A stretch of DNA of 64,000 nucleotides from JBBIMP01 sp037444305 (GTDB lineage: Bacteria; Acidobacteriota; UBA6911), in contig JBBIMP010000018.1 of the NCBI GenBank assembly GCA_037444305.1, positions 29,718 through 93,717 of the forward strand, in the 5' to 3' direction. Position 1 is the first letter of the stretch. The number at the start of each line of letters is the position of its first letter. Positions 7,814 to 15,748 of this stretch are shown one piece after another. The notes under the pieces were generated by a model. The model was given only the letters and a program-made list of their open reading frames with translations. It ran no database searches and was not told where the DNA came from. A program made the position numbers and the translations under genes.

Positions 7814-9184
7814 ATGCGTGAACTCAAGATAAGTCCGTCGTGGATCAGGGGAGTGGTCGGCGAGGCACTCACGCCCGAGCTGACGGTCGACTTTGCCTGC
7901 GCCTTCGGAGCGTGGGCGGATGGCGGGCCGGTGGTCATCGGCCGGGACACGCGGCGGTCCTCCCCCATGTTGCGGGCGGCGGTGACGGCGGGTCTCATGT
8001 CGAGAGGATGCGAGGTGATCGACATGGGAATCTGCACGACGCCGCTGCTTTCCTTTGCCGTGCGCGAGCTGGCCTGCGCCGGCGGCATCTCCATCACGGG
8101 CAGCCACAACGACGCGCAGTGGAATGCGTTGAAATTTCTGGGTCCGGACGGAGCGCTGCTCAATGCGGTCAAGGGGGAGGAACTGCTCGACATTTACCAT
8201 GCGTCCCCATGCGGCGCGACGCCTCCGGCCTGGCTGGCCGTTTCCGCGCCGCCGCCCGACGTGAGAGAGCGGTACGTAGAGCATCTGCTCGCCGCTGTCG
8301 ACGGAGGCGCTATCCGCAGGCGGCGATTCAGGCTGGCCCTTGATTTCTGCAACGGGGCGGCCGGCGGTGTCGCTGCCGAATTCCTGGGCCGGCTCGGCTG
8401 CACCCTCGTCCCCCTGAATGCGGAGCCGGGCGGGACCTTCGCGCATCCGCCCGCGCCGTCCCCGGAGAACATGCGCCAGTTGAGCCGCTTCACACGGGAA
8501 GTGGCGGCGGACCTCGGCGCCGCGCTCAATGTCGACGGCGACCGGATCGGCTTCGTCCTGCGCGACGGGCGGGCGCTGTCGGAGGAGCACACACTGCCGC
8601 TGGCAGCCCTGGGCCGCCTGGCGCGCCGGCCGGGACCCGTGGTGGTCAACCTGTCGACTTCGCGCATGACGGATATCGTGGCAGCGCGCTTCGCCCAGAG
8701 GGTGGTGCGGGCGCCCGTGGGCGAGAGCTATGTGGTGGACCGCGCGCTGGAGGAGGGCGCGGTCCTCGCCGGCGAAGGATCGGGGGGAACCGTCGCGCTG
8801 CCGGCCGGCATGACGTTTGACGGCCTGCTGACGCTCGGCATCGTGCTGGAAGGGATTGCCGGCGAAGAGGGCGGACTGCAGTCCCTGGCCGACTCCCTTC
8901 CCCGCCTGGAGATGCGGAAGGGCGCGGTGGAATGCCTCCCTGACCGGGCCTACCGTGCCTTGGAATATTTCAGGGCATGCTATGTCAGCCGGCAGCCCGA
9001 CTTCACCGATGGAGTGCGCATCGACCTGCAGCATGCCTGGCTTCACGTCCGCGTTTCGAACACCGAGCCGCTCGTGAGAGTCATTGCCGAGGCAGAGGAT
9101 GCCGGCCGGGCAGACCGGCTCTTTGAGGAGGCGATGGCGCTGGCACGGCGGGCGGCGGACTCTGCGAGGGGGGGTGTGGGGTGA
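7814..9184 (+). CDS. Phosphohexomutase (alpha-D-phosphohexomutase superfamily), altered metal loop
   Basis: A 456-residue enzyme with all four domains of the phosphoglucomutase/GlmM superfamily. The active-site serine S98 sits in TGSHND; the sugar-binding loop is GEGSGG; the phosphate-binding loop near the end is RVSNTEP. The metal-binding loop, normally D-x-D-x-D-R, reads N239-V-D241-G-D243-R, so its first aspartate is asparagine. The adjacent paralogue has the normal D-A-D-A-D-R. Reduced or altered activity is possible. A TTG at 7805 is in frame, but ATG 7814 is the better start. The stop codon overlaps the ATG of the paralogue by 1 nt (TGATG), so both proteins are probably made together and may function as a pair. 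Confidence 0.85.
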   Translation: MRELKISPSWIRGVVGEALTPELTVDFACAFGAWADGGPVVIGRDTRRSSPMLRAAVTAGLMSRGCEVIDMGICTTPLLSFAVRELACAGGISITGSHNDAQWNALKFLGPDGALLNAVKGEELLDIYHASPCGATPPAWLAVSAPPPDVRERYVEHLLAAVDGGAIRRRRFRLALDFCNGAAGGVAAEFLGRLGCTLVPLNAEPGGTFAHPPAPSPENMRQLSRFTREVAADLGAALNVDGDRIGFVLRDGRALSEEHTLPLAALGRLARRPGPVVVNLSTSRMTDIVAARFAQRVVRAPVGESYVVDRALEEGAVLAGEGSGGTVALPAGMTFDGLLTLGIVLEGIAGEEGGLQSLADSLPRLEMRKGAVECLPDRAYRALEYFRACYVSRQPDFTDGVRIDLQHAWLHVRVSNTEPLVRVIAEAEDAGRADRLFEEAMALARRAADSARGGVG

Positions 9185-10536
9185 TGCGGCCGCCGGCCCT
9201 CAAGATCGGCATAAGCGGCGTCCGCGGCATTGCCGGGGAATCGCTCACGCCGCGGATCGTTACGTCCTTTGCCGCCGCCTTCGGGACCTGGTGCGGGCCG
9301 GGCACCATCCTGATCGGCACCGACACCCGGCCGTCGCGCGAAATGCTCGCGCAGGCTGCCGTCGCGGGATTGCTCAGCGTCGGCTCGACTCCGGTCTGCC
9401 TCGGAATCGTGCCGCTGCCTTCGCTTCAGTATCATGCGCGGCACAGCGATGCCGTCGGCGCGGTCTGCGTGACGGCCAGCCACAACCTGGTCGAGTGGAA
9501 TGCCCTGAAGTTTTTCGGGCCCGACGGCAGCGCGCTGCGACCCAGCCAGTTTGCCGAACTGACCGATCTCTACCACCAGGGTTTCTACCCGCGGGTTCGC
9601 GCGGAGGACATTCGCGAAACACGGACCGATGCGTCGGCGGTGGCGAAGCACAGGGCGGGAGTGCTCGCGGCGGTCGACGCGGGCTTGATCCGGTCCCGCC
9701 GGTTGACGGTTGCGGTCGATTGCTGCAACGGCGCGGCTGCGGAAGCGGCGCCCGAGTTTCTCCGGGCGCTGGGCTGCCGGGTCATCGAGGTGCACACGAA
9801 TTCCGCAGCGCCGTTTCCGCGGAATCCGGAGCCCGCGGCGGAGAATCTGGAGGATCTCTGCCGCGCGGTCGCCGAATCGGGGGCAGCCGTCGGCCTGGCG
9901 CTGGATGCGGACGCCGACCGGCTGGCAATCGTGGGGGAGCGGGGCCGCCCGCTGGGTGAGGACTGCACCGTGGCGCTGGCGGCGGATCATCTCCTGGGCC
10001 GGAGGGGCAGTCCCGTGGTCGTGAGCCTGCCGACCAGCCGGCTGGTGGACGAGATCGCTCGAAGGCACGGCTCGGCGGTTCACCGGACCAGGGTGGGGGA
10101 AAGCCACGTGGTTGAACGCATGCATGCCTGCGGCGCAGCCATCGGCGGCGAGGGGAACGGCGGTGTCGTCGTGCCGGCGGTGAATCCGTGCCGCGACGGC
10201 TTTGTGGCGATGGCGCTGTTGCTGGAGATGATCGCCGAGCGGCGGGCCGGACCGGAGGAGATCCGATCGCAGTGGCCGCCGTACGCCATGGTGAAGCGCC
10301 GGATGCCGTGCCGCGCCCGTGACGTGGCGGCTTTTCTCCGGCTGATGCGCCACCTGTACCGCGACGACGAACTGGATCTCACGGACGGCGTACTGGTCCG
10401 CCGGCCGGACAGATGGCTGCACATCCGTGGTTCGAACACCGAGCCCGTCCTGAGAATCATCGCGGAGGCCCCCACAGACGAGGAAGCGCAGGGTCTGGTG
10501 CAGCACGCGCTCACTTACCTGCGCTCCCCGGGATGA
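9184..10536 (+). CDS. Phosphohexomutase, GlmM/ManB-like paralogue
   Basis: A 450-residue alpha-D-phosphohexomutase with every key element: the serine S99 in TASHN, the metal loop D241-A-D243-A-D245-R, the sugar loop GEGNGG and the phosphate loop RGSNTEP. It should interconvert hexose 6- and 1-phosphates (phosphoglucosamine, phosphomannose or phosphoglucose). It is a diverged tandem copy of the upstream mutase; they share the same block order and many motifs. A GTG at 9181 is in frame 3 nt upstream of the preferred ATG 9184. That ATG overlaps the previous stop, and a purine-rich GAGGGGGG stretch lies just upstream. Together with the NahK-like kinase it forms a three-gene sugar-phosphate unit. 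Confidence 0.9.
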   Translation: MRPPALKIGISGVRGIAGESLTPRIVTSFAAAFGTWCGPGTILIGTDTRPSREMLAQAAVAGLLSVGSTPVCLGIVPLPSLQYHARHSDAVGAVCVTASHNLVEWNALKFFGPDGSALRPSQFAELTDLYHQGFYPRVRAEDIRETRTDASAVAKHRAGVLAAVDAGLIRSRRLTVAVDCCNGAAAEAAPEFLRALGCRVIEVHTNSAAPFPRNPEPAAENLEDLCRAVAESGAAVGLALDADADRLAIVGERGRPLGEDCTVALAADHLLGRRGSPVVVSLPTSRLVDEIARRHGSAVHRTRVGESHVVERMHACGAAIGGEGNGGVVVPAVNPCRDGFVAMALLLEMIAERRAGPEEIRSQWPPYAMVKRRMPCRARDVAAFLRLMRHLYRDDELDLTDGVLVRRPDRWLHIRGSNTEPVLRIIAEAPTDEEAQGLVQHALTYLRSPG

Positions 10537-10634
10537 GAGCAAGCCGGGGAAATCCCGGCGCCGGTCAGCACCGTAATCCGGGCAGCGGGAACAAGCCGCT
10601 GGGAGAGCAGTTCGATCTTCCTCCGGATGTCCAT
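10515..10634 (-). pseudogene. Sir2-type NAD-dependent deacylase, N-terminal remnant
   Basis: A 39-codon frame begins MDIRRKIELL and reaches ITVLTGAGIS, the NAD-binding Rossmann motif at the start of sirtuins, near residue 20-29. The usual continuation (A-x-S-G-I-P-x-F-R) is missing; the frame instead runs into the tail of the mutase gene and stops. The start looks genuine: GAGGGGGG lies 6 nt before the ATG. An intact protein would be about 240 residues, so roughly 90% of the gene is gone. The break lies near 10546, about 10 nt past the mutase stop. Confidence 0.6.
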
Positions 10635-10684
10635 GAGATGCCCCCCTCGTTGCGCGGATCACGCCTGGGCGGTCCAGTGTCGGC

Positions 10685-10690
10685 TATAAT
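10685..10690 (+). promoter_or_regulatory. Putative -10 element upstream of nth
   Basis: A perfect TATAAT lies 37 nt before the endonuclease III start. No good -35 hexamer is present at the usual spacing, so this is only a partial promoter match. Confidence 0.35.
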
Positions 10691-10726
10691 CCACGAGGCA
10701 GGGACCGATCACGGAGAAAGAAGCGG

Positions 10727-11371
10727 ATGAAGCGGGAAAAACGAATCGAGCAAATCCTGGAGAAGCTGGATGAGACCTACCCGGACGCGCGCTGTGCCCT
10801 CGAGCACGGCAATCCCCTCGAGTTGCTGGTGGCCACGATCCTGTCGGCGCAATGCACGGATGAGCGCGTCAACCTGGTAACGCGCGAGCTGTTCGGAAAG
10901 TTCCGCAAGCCCGAGGACTATCTTGGCGTCCCGGCGGAGGAGTTCGAGGCGGACATACACTCCACCGGTTTTTTCCGCAACAAGACAAAGAGCATACGAG
11001 GGGCCTGCCGCGTGATCCTCGACAGGTTCGAGGGGAAGGTTCCCGACACGATGGAGGGGCTGCTCGAGCTGCCCGGGGTCGCCAGGAAAACCGCGAACGT
11101 GGTCCTGGGGACCGCGTTCGGAAAGGCCGAAGGCATTGTCGTGGACACCCACGTGCTCCGCGTTTCGCGCCGCCTGGGACTGAGCCGGGACGGGACGGCC
11201 GAAAAGGTGGAAGCCGACCTGATGGGGCTGATGGACCGGGAGAGGTGGATCGCATTCTCCCACCAGGTGATCCAGCACGGGCGGCGGGTGTGCAAGGCAA
11301 GGAAGCCTTTGTGTGGCGACTGTTCCGTCGAAGACCTCTGTTCATCCGAGGATAAGACGACGCCGCGCTGA
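10727..11371 (+). CDS. nth: Endonuclease III (DNA glycosylase/AP lyase)
   Basis: A 214-residue base-excision repair enzyme that removes oxidised pyrimidines and cleaves the abasic site. The helix-hairpin-helix is LPGVARKTANVVL (K121 is the catalytic lysine) and the catalytic aspartate is D140 in VDTHVLRVSRRLGL. The C-terminal 4Fe-4S ligands have the canonical C-x6-C-x2-C-x5-C spacing in CKARKPLCGDCSVEDLC. Length is normal. It is the only intact gene in a strip of remnants (10.5-13.1 kb), flanked by a truncated sirtuin and a truncated acyltransferase. It has its own upstream -10-like element and appears monocistronic. Confidence 0.96.
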   Translation: MKREKRIEQILEKLDETYPDARCALEHGNPLELLVATILSAQCTDERVNLVTRELFGKFRKPEDYLGVPAEEFEADIHSTGFFRNKTKSIRGACRVILDRFEGKVPDTMEGLLELPGVARKTANVVLGTAFGKAEGIVVDTHVLRVSRRLGLSRDGTAEKVEADLMGLMDRERWIAFSHQVIQHGRRVCKARKPLCGDCSVEDLCSSEDKTTPR

Positions 11372-11450
11372 GCGGTCCGGCTCGTGTCGCGGATTATCGT
11401 TCTGACGATCGGCGGCGCGGTCGCTTCCGTGGATGCCGTGTCTGCGCCGG

Positions 11451-11753
11451 TCACTTGCCGGCGACCCGGGAAATGTGGCGCAGGAATCGGCGATGGTCCA
11501 CGGCGACGTTTCCGGTCACCCGCTGCCCCGCGGCGACGTCGCCGATCACGGCCGATCCCAGACTGATCCCGGCCCCATCCCCTATGGTTATGCTGTTTGC
11601 CAGGGTTGCGCCCGGCCCGATCCAGACGTCGTCGCCGATCGTCACGTACCCGTTCACGACGCTGCCGTGCCCGATCTTGCAGCGCCTGCCGGTGCGGACG
11701 TTGTGCGAAACGAAGGCGCCGTTTCCGACGCGCGTGGAAGGGCCGATTGTGGT
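11451..11753 (-). pseudogene. Hexapeptide-repeat (left-handed beta-helix) acyltransferase, C-terminal fragment
   Basis: One hundred residues of hexapeptide repeats (IGPSTRVGNGAFVSHNV, IGDDVWIGPGAT, IGDGAGISLGSAVIGD) ending in a natural-looking C-terminus and stop. The family adds acetyl or acyl groups to sugars, usually of surface polysaccharides. The N-terminal half of the protein is absent: immediately before the first repeat the same frame becomes a glycosyltransferase N-terminus. No start codon of its own can be assigned. It is probably a relic of a polysaccharide cluster. Confidence 0.6.
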
Positions 11754-11940
11754 GGGCTGCCGGAAGAACGCGCGGGCGGCGTCCATGTAGTTGTGACAAT
11801 GGATGACGTCGGGCTCGAATTCCAGTCGGCGAAGTTTCGAAACGACGGGAATCCCTGCCGCCGCAATTTCCGCCGCGATGTCCCCGAGAATCGGGCTGTA
11901 AACGGCAACCGCGTGGCCCTTCGGCGTGGTCTCAATCCGC
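11754..11940 (-). pseudogene. GT4-type glycosyltransferase, N-terminal domain fragment
   Basis: About 60 residues on the minus strand read as the first Rossmann domain of a GT4 glycosyltransferase: GHAVAVYSP, then AAAGIPVVSKL and FEPDVIHCHNYMDAARAFF. In an intact enzyme this would lead into about 300 further residues; here it joins in frame to the hexapeptide repeats at about 11753. The 5' end is also lost near 11945, where the plus-strand TagO-like fragment begins. Confidence 0.55.
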
Positions 11941-11945
11941 TTACA

Positions 11946-12071
11946 TCTCCCGGAAAGGATCACGTTTCGCACAGGCTTCTGGCTCTGGGCTTGAAGCCGC
12001 GAATCGCGGTGGCCGTTCTTTACACCGTGGGAATTGCCAGCGGCCTGCTGGCGGTCGTGGTTTACCGGCGC
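11946..12071 (+). pseudogene. TagO/WecA-like polyprenyl-phosphate sugar-phosphotransferase, C-terminal fragment
   Basis: About 42 residues match the last cytoplasmic loop and last membrane helix of this family: GKDHVSHRLLALGLK (the histidine-rich loop before the last helix) and then VLYTVGIASGLLAVVVY. The other roughly 280 residues, including all catalytic aspartates, are missing. The frame continues directly into a glycosyltransferase tail at 12072. Confidence 0.5.
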
Positions 12072-12215
12072 AGCTTCGGGGAAGCGGTCGTCCTGCTGGA
12101 GGATGAGGAGCTGCGGCGGCGCATGGGCGCGGCAGGGCGACAGCGAGCGGAAACCAGGTTTTCGAGCCGGATGATGATCGAGCGGACGCTGGAGCTCTAC
12201 CGTCGGCTGGGCTGA
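12072..12215 (+). pseudogene. GT4 glycosyltransferase, extreme C-terminal fragment
   Basis: Forty-seven residues typical of the end of GT4 enzymes (FGEAVVLLEDEELRRRMG, then QRAETRFS and a final ERTLELYRRLG) followed by a stop. It is joined in frame to the TagO-like helix; no nucleotide-sugar-binding residues remain. Confidence 0.55.
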
Positions 12216-12275
12216 AGCGGATTTAGGCGCGCCCGGTGCATGCCTTCCGGGCCTGGTCGGAATACGGCTGCAGCA

Positions 12276-12776
12276 GACCACCGTTTCGACCGTGGCGCCG
12301 CGGAGCTTCTCGCGGAGAAGATGCCCGGGCTGCACGTAGTCCTGATCGGGCCGATCAGCCCCATGAACCGCCGGAACCTGCAGGCCCGGGCGAACATCCA
12401 TGCGCTGGGAGCCATCGAATACGGTCGTCTGCCCGGGTTTTTGCAGCACGCCGATTTGGGACTGCTGCCGCTGAGCGATCACCCGAAGAACCGCGGGAGG
12501 AGCCCGATGAAGCTGTTCGAGTACGCGGCGGCGGGGCTGCCGGTAGTTGCACGCAGCGCTTCGGACACAATCCGGAGAAACGAGTCCTTTGTCCGGACCT
12601 ATGCCGATCCGTCAGAGATCGTGAGCAAAGTGGCCCGTATTCTGCAAGGCGAACATGCCGGCAGAGAGGACATAAGGGAGCTGGCGCGCGCGCACTCCTG
12701 GAAGGCCAAGGCAGACGTGCTCCTGGATTTCGTCAACTCGCTGACACCGGGCGTGCAGAACGCGGCGCGCCAATGA
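12276..12776 (+). pseudogene. Glycosyltransferase, C-terminal domain only
   Basis: A 166-residue GT4-like C-terminal domain beginning DHRFDRGAAELLAEKMPG and continuing with VVLIGPI, YGRLPGFLQHADLGLLPL, SPMKLFEYAAAGLPVVA and a final helix near LLDFVNSL. The E in KLFEYAAAG is the usual nucleotide-sugar contact. The N-terminal acceptor domain is absent; the frame starts abruptly after about 12 unrelated codons from ATG 12240. It could be translated from that ATG but would lack half of the active site. Its end overlaps the glycerate kinase relic on the other strand. Confidence 0.6.
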
Positions 12777-13095
12777 GGAGGATGCGGAGGTCCATGACAT
12801 TGGTGCGCGTGGGGCAGGTGATGATCAGGTCGTCCAGCTTAGAGAAGAACTCGTAGGAGTTGTTGTCGTCGCGGCACTGCTCGAAAACCCGGGGACCGAT
12901 GGCCGCGGCCGCCTTGCCGGCCCCCAGGACCCAAAGGTTCCGGGCGCGGTTCGGATCGTACCGCTGCCCGGCCAGCCGCAGCGTCGAGCCGCGCATCTTG
13001 AGAGCCCGTTGGATGGCGGCCCCCGGGTCCGCCGCCCGAAGCGCCGCGGACCATATCTTCTCGGCATCGGACCGCAGATCGGGCTTGCTTTTCAT
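12733..13095 (-). pseudogene. Glycerate 2-kinase (DUF4147/MOFRL type) with large internal deletion
   Basis: The frame opens as a normal glycerate kinase: MKSKPDLRSDAEKIW, then AADPGAAIQRALK and WVLGAGKAAAAIG near residue 70. At about residue 82 it jumps to what is normally the extreme C-terminus, SYEFFSKLDDLIIT followed by PTRTNVMDLRILLI. An intact enzyme is about 430-450 residues; this one is 120, so some 300 codons are missing while the frame is kept. The substrate- and ATP-binding core is lost. It starts 20 nt downstream of the HD-GYP gene on the same strand. Confidence 0.65.
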
Positions 13096-13114
13096 GCGCC
13101 GGCCCCGTTCATGG

Positions 13115-14161
13115 CTATTCCCCGCCCGCCGGTTTTTGCGGCGGCTGCAGTTGGGGCAGGATCTGGTCGGCCGCCCCGGTAAAGACGGCCACCACCTGGC
13201 GGTCAAACTGGGTGTCGGCGCAGCTCTCCAGCTCCAGCAGGGCCATGTCCACGCTCAAGGCGGACCGGTGCGGCCTGCACCGGGTCATTGAATCAAAAGC
13301 CTCCGCCACGGCGATGATCCTGGCGCCGAGCGGAATAATGTTCCCTTTCAACCCGTCCGGGTAGCCGCCGCCGTCGTATCGTTCATGATGGTGGCGGATG
13401 TATTTCAAGACCTCGTCGTCGTCCAGGATAGGCTTCAGTACGACCTCGGCCAGGCAGGTGTGTTCCTGGATCTGGCGGTACTCCTCCAGGGTCAGGCTTT
13501 CCTTCTTGTGCAGCAGGAGATCCTCGACGGGGATCATGCCGACGTCGTGCAGAAGTGCGGCCAGGTAGACCTTGCGCACGCCGTCTTTGGTCATCTTCAG
13601 TTCCCTGGCGACATGGCGGGAGATCTCGGCCACGTTCACGGAGTGGCCCACGTCGAAGGGAATTCTCAGTTCGAGCAGGCGCACGAGGACCTGGGTCATC
13701 GAATAGAAAAGCCGCTGGGTCTCCGCTGCCCGCTCCTCGACCATCTGCTCGAGGTAGTTCTGAAACTCCCGATTGGAGCGCTCGAGCCTTCCGGTTGCGA
13801 GAGCCCGCTTGGCAGCCAGCACCACCTGGCTGAGGTTGAAGGGCTTGACAATGTAGTCGTAGGCTCCGAGATGGATGCACTCCATGGCGGTCTCCGCGGT
13901 GTTCAAGCCGGTGATCATGACCACCAGCGAGCCGGGGTGCGCCTCCCGGATCTCCTCCAGCAGTTCCTGGATCGGCCTGCCGGGCATCCTGATGTCGGTG
14001 AACACCAGGTCGAAGGCTTGCCGCCGCAATTCGGCCAGCGCGCCGTCGACGTCCGCGGCGGTACGGCAGGCGAAGCCCTCTCCCGTCAGCAGGGAGTCGA
14101 GAATTTCCCTGATGTCCGGTTCGTCGTCCACAATCAGAATCTGTGATTTGTTGTTTTCCAT
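13115..14161 (-). CDS. Response regulator with HD-GYP domain (cyclic-di-GMP phosphodiesterase type)
   Basis: A 348-residue two-domain protein. Residues 6-120 are a receiver domain with acidic pocket DDE, phospho-acceptor D56 (FTDIRMPG) and the conserved lysine in YIVKPFNL. A coiled-coil linker (about 130-150) leads to an HD-GYP domain with LLHDVGM, the HTCLAEVV region, and HHERYDGGGYPDGL, so the metal ligands and the GYP triad are present. It should hydrolyse c-di-GMP when phosphorylated. No histidine kinase is adjacent on this side; the kinase at 16.1-17.6 kb is a candidate partner. The C-terminal QPPQKPAGGE tail is unstructured. Confidence 0.92.
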   Translation of the reverse strand: MENNKSQILIVDDEPDIREILDSLLTGEGFACRTAADVDGALAELRRQAFDLVFTDIRMPGRPIQELLEEIREAHPGSLVVMITGLNTAETAMECIHLGAYDYIVKPFNLSQVVLAAKRALATGRLERSNREFQNYLEQMVEERAAETQRLFYSMTQVLVRLLELRIPFDVGHSVNVAEISRHVARELKMTKDGVRKVYLAALLHDVGMIPVEDLLLHKKESLTLEEYRQIQEHTCLAEVVLKPILDDDEVLKYIRHHHERYDGGGYPDGLKGNIIPLGARIIAVAEAFDSMTRCRPHRSALSVDMALLELESCADTQFDRQVVAVFTGAADQILPQLQPPQKPAGGE

Positions 14162-14256
14162 AGAAATCCCGCGACAGGCGCCCAGCGGCCGGCCAACAAT
14201 CGATTGACACTGGGGAGCCCAAATAGGATCATGTCGACCGATCGGTCTGGAGGCCC

Positions 14257-14454
14257 ATGAAAGAGAAATTTGCCGGTTTCAGAGAAGCGTGCGACTTCAA
14301 GGTCGACGACAAACAGCACCAGTGCGGGGATTGCGCGCTGTTCATTTCCGAGGAGCAGTTCATCGACGCCAAGAGCAACTGGGGCACCTGCCGTTACCAC
14401 TCGCACGCCTTTTTGAAGTTCCGGCGAGCCTGCTACTCGTTCGAGAAGAAGTAA
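14257..14454 (+). CDS. Small conserved-looking cysteine-rich protein, function unknown
   Basis: A 65-residue soluble protein, not recognised. It has five cysteines (C12, C23, C26, C45, C59) and histidines in the pattern HQCGDCALF and WGTCRYHSHAFLKFRRAC, which could ligate a metal or iron-sulfur centre. The start is well supported: GGAGG lies 3-4 nt upstream of the ATG, and the codon choice resembles neighbouring genes. It stands alone between two minus-strand genes. It might belong to the small benzylsuccinate-synthase-beta-like or high-potential Fe-S cysteine-motif proteins, but I cannot show this. Confidence 0.65.
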   Translation: MKEKFAGFREACDFKVDDKQHQCGDCALFISEEQFIDAKSNWGTCRYHSHAFLKFRRACYSFEKK

Positions 14455-14496
14455 GCCCGCCACTCGGCCCGGGGGATTCCCTCTCCCGGCCCCCAT

Positions 14497-15735
14497 TCAG
14501 TTGCGTTCCACCACGGCCGCGGCGACGAGGTTCGCGATGACGCCGCGGAGGTGCGTAGCGTCGCCCTTGCCGTCGGGATGCACGCGGTTGCTCAGTATCA
14601 CGACAAAACAGTCGAGATCGGGATTCACCCACAGGGAAGTGCCGGTGAAGCCCGTGTGCCCGAATCCTTCGCGGAAGAGGTCACCGCGAGGGGAGGAGAA
14701 GGCAGTGTCCAGGTCCCAGCCGAAGCCCCGGACGGAGGCCGCGGCTTTCGGGGACTGCGGGGAGGTCATGGCGCTGACAGCCAGCGGTGCGAGCAGATTC
14801 CTGCCGTCGTGACTCCCGTGGTTCAGCAGCATCTGAGCATAGATCGCGACGTCCGCGGCGCTCGAAAACAGCCCGGCATGCCCGGCCACGCCCCCCATGC
14901 GCCATGCCGTCGGATCGTGCACCTCGCCCCGGAGGATCGCGTCGGATGGCGCGGCGGCGTCCGCTCCGCCGAGGTACGCGAGCGCCCGCGTGCGGGACTC
15001 GGTGGGGGCGATCCTGGAGTGCCATTCGGCCGGCGGGTTGAACGCCGTATCCTTCATGCCGAGGGGTTCGTACAGGGCTTCACGGACGAACACATCCAGG
15101 GATTGTCCCGCCACCGACCGGACTATTTCCGCGAGCGCGATGAAATTCAGGTCGCTGTACTTGAACTCGGTGCCCGGCTTGCTTTCGGTGGTTTCCAGCC
15201 AGAGCTCCTCCAGCGCGGCCTCGCGACCGGTCCATTTTCGGGCGAGGTCGAAATCTGGACGCAGGCCCGAATAATGAACCAGGAGGTGGCGCACGGTGAT
15301 GTCCTCCTTGCCGCCGCCGGTAAACCTCGGCAGGTAACGGCGCACTCTGTCGCCCAGCCGGACCCTGCCGTCCTGAACGAGCATCATGATCGCCGGCGTG
15401 GTCGCCATAACCTTGGTCAGGGAGGCCATGTCGAATATGGTGTCCAGCGTCATGGGCTCTGCCGCGGGGCGGACGGCGCGATTTCCAAAAGGCTTCCAAT
15501 AGGCGATCTTGCCGTGCCTCGCGACCAGTACCACCGCCCCGGGTATCTCGCCGCCGCGAATGGCTCGTGCGACCGCTTCGTCGATCAGCGCCAGCCGCGA
15601 GGGCGATAAGCCGACGGCTTCCGGGGGTGCGGTGGGCAAGCCTCGAGAACCCGGAGCCCGCGCCTGCGAGTCTGCGGCTGGCGCATCGAGCATGAGAATG
15701 GAAGCGAGGCAGAGCGACAGATAGGATTGCAGCAA
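14497..15735 (-). CDS. Secreted serine hydrolase of the beta-lactamase/PBP4-like family
   Basis: A 412-residue class-C beta-lactamase-fold protein with an N-terminal hydrophobic export signal. The catalytic SxxK is S105-L-T-K108; the tyrosine motif is YSDLNF (Y193); the third motif is GHTGFTG near residue 370. Family members are esterases, D-amino peptidases or peptidoglycan-related hydrolases. The start is TTG at 15735: the strong AAGGAGGG on the minus strand ends 6 nt upstream and no ATG is suitably placed. It follows the receiver gene by 13 nt, so it is the third gene of a kinase-receiver-hydrolase operon. Confidence 0.87.
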   Translation of the reverse strand: MLQSYLSLCLASILMLDAPAADSQARAPGSRGLPTAPPEAVGLSPSRLALIDEAVARAIRGGEIPGAVVLVARHGKIAYWKPFGNRAVRPAAEPMTLDTIFDMASLTKVMATTPAIMMLVQDGRVRLGDRVRRYLPRFTGGGKEDITVRHLLVHYSGLRPDFDLARKWTGREAALEELWLETTESKPGTEFKYSDLNFIALAEIVRSVAGQSLDVFVREALYEPLGMKDTAFNPPAEWHSRIAPTESRTRALAYLGGADAAAPSDAILRGEVHDPTAWRMGGVAGHAGLFSSAADVAIYAQMLLNHGSHDGRNLLAPLAVSAMTSPQSPKAAASVRGFGWDLDTAFSSPRGDLFREGFGHTGFTGTSLWVNPDLDCFVVILSNRVHPDGKGDATHLRGVIANLVAAAVVERN

Positions 15736-15748
15736 GTTTCACCCTCCT

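Noticed and set aside
11451..12482. A 343-codon minus-strand frame across the mosaic strip, as one gene
   Set aside because: Only its last 160 codons resemble proteins, and these belong to two different families. The first 180 codons overlap better plus-strand glycosyltransferase fragments.
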